A stretch of DNA of 64,000 nt from Phallusia mammillata (taxonomy: Eukaryota; Chordata; Ascidiacea; Phlebobranchia; Ascidiidae). Below, in pieces: positions 52,357 through 63,100 of this stretch. Location of the stretch: NCBI GenBank assembly GCA_003260075.1, contig QLIY01000180.1, positions 1-64,000 on the forward strand. Reading direction: 5' to 3'. Position 1 is the first letter of the stretch. Each line of letters starts with the position of its first letter. The translations under genes were made by a program, and so were the position numbers. The notes below the pieces were generated by a model, which saw only the letters and a list, made by a program, of their open reading frames with translations, ran no database searches and was not told the DNA's origin.

Positions 52357-54990
52357 TTATAAAACGGATTGCTTTAAATCTTGAAGCCTTAAGGTAACAA
52401 ATTCATAAAGTTCGTATTCCAGCTTTAAACTTGTTTCCGAACGCAGGAAATCTTTCGTCGCCTGGGAGGTCTTCACCTTTTTGCGCGTTGAAGTCTCGTG
52501 TCTCATCCTATCGTTTTCCTGTATTTAGAAACGTTTTATAACAGACAATTTACAACTGACCATATATGCAAAGGGTTGAAATGCCACGAATTTAGTTTTA
52601 AAACATAACAACAATAATAATAACAATAATCAATAGCATTTTTATAGTTATGGTCGTTATATTCTTTACCACAAACTATGAAAAACCTTCCCATTAAAAG
52701 TTTGTTTTGCTCACACAAAATATGTTTTCCAAAGAAACAATTCATTAATTAGCGGGGGGGGGGAAATAATAATAACAATAATCAATAGCATTTTTACAGT
52801 TATGGTCGTTATATTCTTTACCACAAACTATGAAAAAACTTCCCATTAAAAGTTCGGTTTGCTCACACAAAATATGTTTTCCAAAGAAACAATTCATTAA
52901 TTAGCTGCGTATACATTTTACACCTACCCACTTTGAGTTTTAGAAGTGATGGAAACAGAATATTTTTCTTAAAACGATCCTACATCTTTTAATATCGTCC
53001 AAAATATCAATAACAATTATACTAATAAATATTTGCAGATAAACATCATTGAAACAAAATATTGTACTGATTATAAAGACAGCACGAAAATTTGTTCAGG
53101 GATTTACTAAAGCATTTATGAAACAGCCTATACATGACATTTACACGTTCAGACTAGGACTAACGTCAAACTAATGTTTTAAATGTCAAACTGACTTCAC
53201 ACAGCAAAATAACTTGCATACCGGATTGTGATAAAGACTGCTTGCGTGTGTAAAATATCGGGGTAAGATATTCTCTAATATTTTGAGACTTGTTTCCAGT
53301 TCTTCGATTGTCCCGACAAACACGTAATGTAGTTCGATGTTTTCTTTCGCTTTATCCAGAGCCCACTTGGTGCGAGACCTAAACGTAAAAAAATAATTCA
53401 AAATCTACTGCCTGTAACCGATTAAAACTGTCAAAAGACGTCAAGAAACTGCTAGATTTTAATGTGCACAAAAGTATAGTGTCCATCATTGTTACTAAGT
53501 AATCCAAACAAATGTACGTACATGCACCGAGGATGTTGTCCGCAGAAATATGGGACCACCTGCCAATATGGTTTTAAACACTCTTGTCGTCTTTTCTGCA
53601 CACACTCGTCGATAGACTGTAAAAGTAAATTATAAAAACATAAATTTATTAATTTTTACTATGTCAAAACATGTCTCACTTCTACATTCAGTAAGAGATT
53701 ATGATGCGTATTAAAGTCATGATGTAACCCCAAGCATTATATTCGTTTCTTGCAACACAAGGGTCAAATGCAGATTTTAAACCAACCTCTTGGCGGCGCA
53801 CATCACTCATCTTTGCGCTGGCTCCGCCTCCTAGTTCGTTGCCAAACCGCGAGAAGTAATAAAACGATTCAAACCTCGCGATTGGGTCGCGGATAAGGTT
53901 GATGTAAAGTGGTTGCTTCTCTCCAAACCTAGAAACACAAAATATATAATGTACTTAAGTTCTTGTCTAAGAGTTAAAAATTGAATTTGGTCTTGATCTG
54001 TCACATGTAAACAACGTGGCGCAAACATCAATTAGCCTACTGGCAAAAAATCAAAAACAATTGGGAGATAAAACTTAAACGATTTTATCGTTATATGATT
54101 TCAACATGTTTCTGTTTGATAACTCACTCGGTAAAATCAATAAAATATTGATGTCTAATATAAACGTAACCCGGCGGCTGAGTGCCAAGAAATTTAATAA
54201 ACTCCGACTGTTGCTCGTTCGTTTTCGAAGGACGCTCTCCGTCTTCGTAAGGGCTCGCGACTTTAAAACCGTTTGCACCACCCAAACGATAACACAAGGT
54301 TGTCATTGACATGCTTCCACACTTTGGCACTCGGTTGTAGATAATGTAACTTTGATCCTGAAAAACAAACAATTGGTTTAATTTTCGGGAAAATAAATTT
54401 AAAAAAACGACATCATATTTTGTCAAACATTGTGTGGTAATGCCAAACATTGGTAAAAAAAAGTGTGTTTGGCACTGATGAAGAAACAAAAGCTGGGTTA
54501 GAGAATATAGTATGCAAAACTGATGCCCCAACCCCTAGTCGTTTGTCTTCATACAACACCCCTTTGTAAAAAAATAAAGGAGCGTATAGCATCAAAGTGT
54601 TTACTAGCATAAAATAATTTCTTACCCTGTCAGGAGGAATTACTATTTTATCAAAGCTCTTCATTGGTAGTTGTCTGCCATTTTCGTCGGCATTGTAAAA
54701 CATATGCCTAAATAGGGGGGGGGGGTATGCAAAACTGATGCCCCAACCCCTAGTCGTTTGTCTTTATAAAACACCCCTTTGTAAAAAAAATAAGAAGCGT
54801 ATAGCATCAAAGTGTTTACTAGCATAAAATAATCTCTTACCCTGTCAGGAGAAATTACTATTTTATCAAAGCTCTTCATTTGTAGTTGTCTGCCATTTTC
54901 GTCGGCATTGTAAAACATATGCCTAAATACGTATAATGCAGAGCATATCACACTACATGTCAGCAGGAACTTTTTGCGCAGTCGAGGCAT
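52357..54990 (-). CDS. Uronyl/heparan-sulfate 2-O-sulfotransferase family enzyme
   Basis: Six exons (54990-54841, 54357-54128, 53928-53787, 53616-53522, 53378-53222, 52518-52357) give 311 residues. A short cytosolic tail and hydrophobic anchor (residues 7-22) fit a Golgi type II membrane protein. The PAPS 5'-phosphate loop is YNRVPKCGSMSMT (57-69), a 3'-phosphate segment is YINLIRDPIARF near 135-146, and the likely catalytic base is His119 in IRHQYFIDF. FCGQHP and SRTKWALDKAKENI match the HS2ST C-terminal half. The P-loop and RH motif look closer to UST than HS2ST; I compare from memory. The stem is short relative to about 356 residues in HS2ST. The expected reaction transfers sulfate from PAPS to a uronic acid 2-O position in glycosaminoglycan. 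Exon 1 has a false partial duplicate. Confidence 0.85.
52613..52905. other. Duplicated flanks around a 10-G placeholder (sulfotransferase intron)
   Basis: Copy 1 (52613-52753) and copy 2 (52764-52905) are about 98 percent identical and separated by exactly 10 G. Copy 2 continues ttagctgcg, so no flanking G is real. Confidence 0.82.
54510..54929. other. Duplicated exon 1 region around a 10-G placeholder
   Basis: Copy 1 (54510-54714) and copy 2 (54725-54929) are about 205 bp each. Both contain the downstream part of sulfotransferase exon 1 and its donor. Copy 1 reads KIVIPPDR and RQLPMK where copy 2 reads KIVISPDR and RQLQMK. Only copy 2 connects to the ATG. The junction is 10 G plus one real G. 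Confidence 0.82.
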
Positions 54991-55762
54991 AGTTCACAGG
55001 CAGTTTCATGCGATCAACTGCGAAATCCAATCAACCACAGATTGTGACTACCATCATATATAGTCAATTCATTCACTACTACTTTTGGCGGCTTAAAGGT
55101 TGTTTCCTGTAGAATCATGACCGAATTTTACCAGTTGCAATTGTGATCAAAGAAGTAGGCTATAATGGCACATAAACCAAAAGCTGTTCTAAAACTTCAG
55201 TAACTATCCTGAAGATGCAAATACTTTGTGTTCACAGAAAATTTCGCAACGACATCCCACTGCACAACTTGCTACTGAATGACTAAAAAATCTCAGTTTT
55301 ACAGCAGTCTAGACAGCACAATGAGCTTTTCTTGATAATACTGGTGGGAACAGAATAGTGACAGATAACAATTTACCCATAACGCACTTAACCATGTGAC
55401 TTAAAAGCTTTTTCGATTCACTGCACTTCTCTCTTTTCATTGTTAGAGCATATTCGATGATGAATGAATGGCACAGACGTGGTTAGATTACTAGTTGCGC
55501 TTTGGGCATCGCCTAAGGCAGGTGTGTTTTCAGGGAATGTGACAGGAGTTCTCATGCCGCAGTAAAATACGCAGTGACACGTTGTTGATACTGTCAGATC
55601 TGCATAGTTTTAATTACAGTGAAAGAGGTGATTTATTAGGACTGTTTGGTAGATATTGAGCAAAAAACTGGTGTATTTCCTTGTACCGAGGCCAAACAAA
55701 GTTTTCCGAAACTTGAAAAAACATGACGGTGGCTTATCAAGCGTGAGTTGTTATGCAGTATC
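54991..55762. promoter_or_regulatory. Divergent intergenic region shared by two Golgi enzyme genes
   Basis: The start codons of the sulfotransferase (-) and xylosyltransferase (+) genes are 772 bp apart, head to head. Both promoters must lie here. I saw no specific motif beyond AT-rich tracts, so co-regulation is only suggested by arrangement. Confidence 0.5.
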
Positions 55763-58242
55763 ATGGCTTTTTATGTACGAAAACCAGTCAAATGGATCCT
55801 GAAACTGTTTTCAATTGGAATTATATGTGGCCTGTTATTTAAGGCTGCACAAATTGTCAACGACGACTCAAAACAGTAAGTTTAATAAGATTATTTTGAG
55901 AGCATTTTAACACGATTTAACCGAACGAGTTTTGGTGGATGATACCTAACTAGGCTGTTCATAAATCTTGTTTTAATCGTTTCACTGCTTAAAAAACTCA
56001 AAAACCTAATTGCAAACCAACATGAACAATTTAAGACAAAGTTTTGTACTAATGTTGCTAAAAAAGAAAAAAAAAGTAAATTAGCAAAATGATAAAACAA
56101 ACAGTAGTCTACATATCAGTTTAATCTAAATCAAACATATTGAAGAAAACATCACCAGTTTACTCTTTAGAGACAACTGCAATGTGCAAAATTAGCACAT
56201 GACAACATTTTTGTTTTAGGTTCAAATTTGACGTACATGGTTCTGACAAGTTGACAACACGAAACATATTTGATTCTTCACAAAACCGTGACGTCATTCG
56301 TATCGTGGTGGTCGCGTGTCAAGGCAAGTCTGAACACGTCATAGAGGAGACGGTGACGATGATCAAAAGTGCTCTGATTTTCACCAAACGACCAATCGTG
56401 TTCCATGTATTTACGTCTGATCTAAGTTTGAAGCTTCGAGAAACAGTACGTTACAATAGTAATACAAAGATAACTGTAACAAAACAAAAATAAACACTGA
56501 TTTTAAACAATGTCTAAAAGATCTAATTTGTTCCTAATGGTTTTAATACAATTTTCTTCGACAGTTTATAAAGTGGCCTCTATCTGTGAGAAAGAAACTG
56601 TTGATACGCATTCACGACGTACAATATCCGCTTGATCCAAAAGATGTGGATGAAATGATAAACTGGTGGGGACCGTGTGCCTCATTTAGACTTTTTCTGC
56701 CGGTAATTTGCATGTTTCCAAACTTATCTATCTAGATTTAAAGCTATTGTTAAAACTCGTAATTTTATTACAGACAGTTTTGGATAGCATCGATTCCGTT
56801 CTGTACGTTGATACGGATGTAACGTTTCTTGGAGCTGTGGATGATCTGTGGGAGCAGTTTGCTAACTTTGACGAAATCCAAGTTGGAGGTTTAGCTCCCA
56901 GGGTCGGTTGGGATTTTCAAGTGCCCAAGTCCAATCCAAATTTTATTGAGCTTCCTAACGGTCACGTGACACAAGTGAATTCGGGGGTAAGAAAACACAT
57001 TTAGATTACAAGTTGTAGTTTCATTAAACATTAAAAATAAAGAAAAATTTTGCTCAGTGTTTGAACAGCCAACTTCCTAAACATGTTAGGTTCTTAGTCA
57101 GCAAAGGGGGGGGGGGGTTTGTAGTTTCATTAAACATTAAAAAATGAAGAAAAATTTTGCTTAGTGTTTTGAACAGCCAACTTCCTAAACATGTTAGGTT
57201 CTTAGTCAGCAAAGGTTATGCCCATTTCTATTAAACTTCTATTAAATAATTAATTAGTAGTGTAAGCTGGATTCAGGTATTTTTCCAACAGAATGCTTAT
57301 GGGTGCACTAGTCCACTAGTATTCTATACTCCCGGAACACAACTAATGGACTCTAAACTTTAGGTTTTTCTGATGAACTTGACGAGAATGAGAAGGCCGG
57401 TTTTTAGGACCGATCCAAAGTTAAGTCGGTCCACCTTCTCATGGAATAAAGATTATCTTCTTCCGCTCTATCGTAGCCACATCGAAGATATGCATGGAGA
57501 TCAAAACCTTATTAACACTGTGTTTCATTACAATCCAAGTAAGAAAAAACGCATACATTTTAAAGGACTTTCCCAACATTTCGTCAAGGCATTTGTATTA
57601 TCCCACACATTAGGTAATAAATAAGGATTTACTTTTAATCTTAGCGGATGTAATAAATATCTTCGATAATTTTGCGTGATATGTTTTGGTTAAACGTGCT
57701 GCATACCTAGTTTAATCATTGTATGTTTTTTTTCAGAGTTGTAATAGCAATTTTTTTTAATTGCAGAGCTCCTGTATTTTATTTCATGCCGTTTCAACTA
57801 CCATCACAAATTTTGCATCGACACTCACGCCGAACGACAATGCCGAGCAGCGGAGCGTGACGGTGCAGCGGTTGTTCATGGCAACGCGAATACTTATCAA
57901 AACAATTTCGCTCCCGTTTTCCGTGCCATTCATCAAGCCATGAAAGAGGTGCGTCTCTTAAAAGATTTGTTGCATATGCTATAACCACCCATAACTAATG
58001 AGTGCTTTAAGATGCCAAAGTTTCAATGGCAACCTATAACAGATATAGACCTCCCTGGTTGGTTTAAAAGTGGTTTTATAACTTGCTGTATTTTTTGTTT
58101 CTAGTACCATTTTGAAAGGGACTCCAAAAAGATTTTGTTCCACAACATGAAAAACAAACTGACCGACCTGAAAGTTGAAAAAGCAGAACATTGTGGAAAC
58201 AAAACTGATTTGTTTTTAAAAGTCTTTGAGCAGATGCTATAA
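55763..58242 (+). CDS. GXYLT1: Glucoside xylosyltransferase (GXYLT)
   Basis: Seven exons (55763-55875, 56220-56445, 56565-56702, 56774-56986, 57364-57538, 57767-57948, 58105-58242) give 394 residues, close to the vertebrate 440 minus part of the stem. The N-terminus has a type II anchor (about residues 11-30). The GT8 domain shows IRIVVVACQG, MIKSALIFTKRPIVFHVFT, the metal-binding DTD at 172-174 (VLYVDTDVTFLG), VNSGVFLMNLTRMR and MHGDQNLINTVFHYNP. The C-terminal CRFNYHHKFC...VVHGN segment matches the family's cysteine-rich closing part. The family adds alpha-1,3-xylose to O-linked glucose on Notch EGF repeats in the endoplasmic reticulum or Golgi. It is equally related to GXYLT1 and GXYLT2, so the symbol is by family. 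Intron 4 contains a placeholder junction. Confidence 0.9.
57013..57216. other. Duplicated flanks around a 10-G placeholder (GXYLT intron)
   Basis: Copy 1 (57013-57107) and copy 2 (57118-57216) are near identical. The run is 12 G, but copy 2 reads gcaaaggtta, so two are real and 10 remain. This is a particularly clear example of the fixed length. Confidence 0.85.
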
Positions 58243-58599
58243 AATCAAAATATCGACTGAATTTTAATAATATTTTTATTTATCTGTTTATTTTCGTTTT
58301 TTTCCTTTGTTTTGCAAACATGCGACTTGATCTGTTTACAAGCGAAAACTTTTATATTTTGCACTTCAATTGCGTTGCCAAACATACAAAAAAAAAACGT
58401 TTAAAAAGGTTTTACATTTTATGTCAAGAAAATATTTGTCATTACTATGTTGTATCACAAGTTTCATCAACAATTCCACAAACGCCCGAAAAAGGCCGTT
58501 TTTAAGTTTGTCAGAGGTTGGCTATGCAAATAAAAAGCTTATAAAAAAGTGGCAACATTCGAACTATATTTTAAAAAGTAAATAACAACCAATAAAAAA
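58243..58599. other. Convergent 3' spacer
   Basis: The GXYLT and small membrane-protein genes end towards each other here. It is AT-rich, with no exon recognised. Confidence 0.5.
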
Positions 58600-59469
58600 C
58601 TACATCTTCTGTGTGGTTATCATAATTGGAGGTTGTCGTACGTTCGACTGTCTTCTTTCTTCAAGTTGGCTTTGCATAGTGTTCATGGGGTAACTGTCGC
58701 TACCGTACTCCATAGGAAACTGCCGGTATGTTGTCATCACTGGGTAACTTCCTTGGGGGTTCATGGGGACGTCTGGTTCAGTGTCCAAAAACGTGGGGTT
58801 GCTGAATATTGGGGGTTCAGGTACATAGGGCTCTCGTGCCAGTGTTACGATTCCCACAAGAGCGGCGATGGCAGAGGAAATGATGAAAACGAGAAGAATC
58901 AAAGTCCAGTTGGGCTCAACATCAAGAGTTCCTAAAATGGTTTTGATTAGTGAAAAATAATTATGATTACATTTTTGATCTAAAGAAACCATAGGCCTGT
59001 AGCACACTCTGGGTTAAGAACATTTTCACATCAGATTTGCTTGACTTATCACATAAATCACCTTTGCAATATTCGGTTTTCGTGCGAAGCCTAAAGCCGA
59101 TTCAGTACATCAAGAAAGTAATCGATGACCGAATGTTTAGTCACAATAGTGTCAAATAAAACAGCGAGGTTCAATTTTTGATAAGCTTTGAATAAAAAAC
59201 AACGGGGGGGGGGGCAAAGCCTATAAAGCCGATTCAGTACATCGAGAATGTAATCGATGACCGAATTTTTAGTCACAATAGTGTCATATAAAACAGCGAG
59301 GTTCAATTTTTGATAAGCTTTGAATAAAAAACAACGCCTTTACAGAACATTAAATGAAAAAATTACCAATAAACTTGCAAGAGTGTTGGTGTTCATTCTG
59401 GTACATGGTGTTAGACTACAATAAAAAGTAAACTATGACGCACGAACCGCAACGTGAAAATGTTTTTTT

Positions 59470-59529
<60 letters not shown>

Positions 59530-59833
59530 CGGGTTCGTTTTGTACACATGTACCAACTTATGTAGGCTAGTAGGCCTACATAGGCTACAGTGCAGTGGTT
59601 ACTGTACATGTTACTAAAGTACAGTCCATCAGTTCGTTCCCTAATCATGCGATAATTAAGGTACGTGCGAAAGACACACATCTGTAAGACCTCTAAAGAT
59701 AAGTCAAAGAAAAATCAGATTGAAGAAACTGCGACTACTTACCAGTAGACCCATTGGCTGTCACAAGCTTCACAAAACAAAGAAAAATTCCAGTGCACAA
59801 AGTTAATGCGGAATTCGAACCCTTTTCTGTCAT
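58600..59833 (-). CDS. Small type I membrane protein, unrecognised
   Basis: Two exons (59833-59743 and 58931-58600) join in phase to 140 residues. Residues 8-26 (LTLCTGIFLCFVKLVTA) look like a signal peptide. The extracellular part is only about 14 residues. A transmembrane helix follows (about 41-62, LILLVFIISSAIAALVGIVTL). The cytosolic tail is rich in Pro, Tyr, Gln and Met (YVPEPPIFSNPTF and later QSQLEERRQS). The NPTF string resembles an NPxF/NPxY-type adaptor site. I do not recognise the family. A further AG...GT-bounded stretch at about 59357-59409 is out of phase and was left out. The intron contains two presumed assembly gaps. Confidence 0.65.
59085..59336. other. Duplicated flanks around a 10-G placeholder
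   Basis: Copy 1 (59085-59204) and copy 2 (59215-59336) share 'agcgaggttcaatttttgat' with several SNPs and small indels. The run has 11 G, one real (copy 2 reads caacgcct). Confidence 0.8.
59472..59528. other. Probable gap placeholder (57 G)
   Basis: A pure G run has unrelated flanks (tgtttttttt before, tcgggttcg after). It is in the same class as the 92-, 51- and 40-G runs. It creates spurious poly-Gly and poly-Pro frames. Confidence 0.6.
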
Positions 59834-60194
59834 ATTTTGCAATGTTTGCGTCCTAAAGTCTAAACTTATTTCTAAAACAGATTTTTTGACAACTTTTTCA
59901 CAGCACACACACCTACAGTTGTTGCTCAGACACACCGTTGAAACAATTTATAATTGCCATTGCCTGGAGCTATAACAACGCGTGTGCTTCAACTACTTGT
60001 CGATCAGGTTGCTGGCCGCAATAGAAATCAAAAACGTTCGAAGTTTGTGGAGAGTGGAGACCTATGTCTTTAATAGAAATCAAAAACGTTCAAAGTTTTG
60101 TGGATACCTAAACTTTAGCACGTGTGTTACAAAGCAGTTAACACGATAAAGTAAACATTGAAACTAAATAAATAGTTTCAACGTATCGTAATCT
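59834..60194. other. Intergenic spacer with a short tandem duplication
   Basis: 'aatagaaatcaaaaacgttc' occurs twice (about 60020 and 60071) with about 50 bp spacing and no G run between. Otherwise nothing is recognised between the small membrane-protein gene and the stop of the NAP-like gene. Confidence 0.5.
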
Positions 60195-63100
60195 TTATTG
60201 TTGCTTGCACGTATCGACAAAATCAGTTGGGTTAAAAGGTGCTTCACTGTCATAATCCGCTGGAAAAAGGATTTCTTGCTTGTGCTTCGAGGCAGCTGTA
60301 AATAGACCAATAATAAAACATAACTGTGTTGTTTGTTTCATTTCAAACTCACTTTTAGTAGAACATAAGGGGACGCTGTTTTCGTTGACGAATCTCATTT
60401 TTGAGGCATTGTGTGACAAATTGTTAAGATCGTCTTCACTGTCAGATGTGCTCGGGGTTGGAAGATTATAAAAACCCGATTCTTCAGTCTCTGTTCAAAT
60501 TTTAAAGGCATTAAATATCATATCGCTGTTTGGCAAACGAATGTCGTCATGGTCCTGTTAAAATTTCTGTAACATTTAATACAATATTTATCTCCAAACA
60601 ATTAACCTGCTTTCGGAGTACTTCGGGATGATGACAAAACTGTATCCGTGTCTTCAGCCGCTTCACTCTCGACAGAAAAGGCTGGAACATTGTTGAACTT
60701 AATTAACTGTGGCTGATGCTCACACACGGTAGTTGTACTGCTGGCGGCATCGTAGTCACACGACGAATCGATTTTTCTAAGTTCATAAATATTCATTCTG
60801 TGATTCTGCATTGACGATAACAAATCAACAAATACAGACTTTTATTTTCAATACATTCTGGAATTATTTTGAAATTACGGTAGATAAAACTCACACAACA
60901 GCAAAAATAATTAAAACTCGAGTAAATTGTCGAGTTCCACTTAAAAAAGGAACGAAGGTGTGTGGTTTACCAGGAGTTTCTTCATTTTAAGATGTGATAC
61001 TAGACGTTGTACTGTAACTTACCGACTCGAAAAAAAGTTTCCCGACTTTAATTCGTATCGAATTGGGGGGGGGGCAACTCGAGTAAATTGTCGAGTTCCA
61101 CTTAAAAAAGGAACGAAGTGTGGTTTACCAGGAGTTTCTTCATTTTAAGATGTGATATTAGACGTTGTACTGTTACTTACCGACTCGAAAAAAAGTTTCC
61201 CGACTTTAATTCGTATCGAATTCGTTCAAATTCTCTGTTCACACTGGGCACGTTGGCATCTGACCTAATGTAACATTTAAATCAGTTTTTCGATCACACA
61301 AAGCAGTACATTTTCTGCCCTTGTTAGAGACAACACTTTATTGATGCAAAAAACAATGCTTTTGTGAAACATTCCCACTCGTAAATAACCCCAAACTTGC
61401 ACGACCAATGCAAAACAATTCAAAAGTAGGAAACCTAACAGTTAGGCACAGTAAGAACGCCTGAACATAAGCAGACACAAAGTTGAGCCACAACAAAAAC
61501 TATAACGATCGAATATACCTAATAAGTTCGCAAATAAGCAATAACCCAGATAATATACGTTAAGCAAGAACTGAAACTTACCATTCATCCTCATTTTCAG
61601 CCAAATCGCCTTCACCCGACACTGAATTGTCTGAAGGTGGGAGATCACTTTCTCTCATGTATGTTTTTACCCCATTTACAACCTTTGACTCAATGACCTT
61701 GTGCAACTCGTTTCGATCCAAGTGTATTCCGTTCGCAAAGTGACCTGATATAAGAAGGTTAAATATAAACATATTAATAATCTGCCATACATTAGGCAAA
61801 ACAGTTTTAATGAGTAGATGTGTTTTCAGATAGGTTTTACGGTATTAAAACACAAGTATGTGAATATATTCACTAAAGTGGGATAAAAGTGATACTAATA
61901 TCTGCAACAACCTTTTTCTTTTAGGATTCCATTCACTTTGGCAATAATCTCTTCTACTATTTTTAGTGAGGTCGGAATTGATTCGATGCGGTTTGTATTC
62001 CTAGATTGATCGAAACCAGACGAGATCATTGTATTTCCAATATGTTTGTCAGCAAAAAGAATTCTTGGCCTTGGTGGAATATTGACTATTTCGTCGACAG
62101 CGTCATAATCAGGGGGTAACATTACAACGTCATCGACATCATCATAACTTTGTGAAGTCATCAACACGTTGTCGTTGGTAGTTTCGCCTATGTCCGCCTT
62201 GAATTGCAATTGCTTTTTTAGTGGAGCTTTAAGTGCGTTCCCAACTTCTTCAGTCACTTGAGTAACGATGTTATTGATGTTTTCCCTTTTCTGCTGTATC
62301 CTTCCTGCGGCGGTTAAAGGTACGTTTGTTGTTTGGTTCTTAACAGTAGTCTGTACGGAATTATCATCGTAGCCTTTGCTATCGTAAGTTCGTTCTGGTG
62401 TGACACGTTTTGTTGCGTATGATGCGACTTCTGTAGGAAAGGATGAAACTTCGGCTTCCGTCGATACAACTCCAATCTCTGTACTTTCATCGATTGGTGA
62501 AAGAAGTTCTTGGGAAGCAATGTCGTTGACCAAGCTCCTTCTTTGAGTGATTGACATTTCATCTATGGGGATGTTCCGCAACAGATTAACTAGTGCTTGT
62601 TTTGACTCCACTCGTGTGCAGTTTGGCTTGAAAGCTATATCTGCATATGATTCTGTGGATGTAAAAAATGATGTCACTCGCTTGCAGTAAATAAATAAGA
62701 ATATTTTCCAATTGTATTTGCCAATATTTGTACACCATTGGTTTATACTTGATCAAATCGTTGGTTTGAACTTGATCTCTCGGGTCACAAGATTAAAGCC
62801 CCGCCTATTTAATAATACTGAAGAAAATTGATGCATATTACACCTGATATATGGCTTCTGCCGCAATCAACCTGAGGTAACACATTGTGGTATATGGCGA
62901 AAGCACGTGGAATCAAAGTGTCCCGAAAATAGCATCCAAGTCTGTAATCTCTGTCGAAGAACCAAAAAATTGCAAACCTTTTGTTTGTATCGAAGCTTTT
63001 GTACAAGGTTAAAACAGAAAGAGTATTGAAACGATATGCCCGGATCACTTTAATTGCGTCTAAAACATCAAAGTAAATGCAAAACATTTTGAGGATTCAA

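Noticed and set aside
59357..59409. Possible middle exon of the small type I membrane protein (NTMYQNEHQHSCKFIG)
   Set aside because: The reading phase does not match the flanking exons, while skipping it gives a perfect join.
62830..63087. Alternative minus-strand frame (RFAIFWFFDRDYRLGCYF) between the NAP core and the acidic exons
   Set aside because: Joining it needs a phase that the preceding exon (63248-63155) cannot supply. The frame from 63047 to 62872 fits both neighbours.
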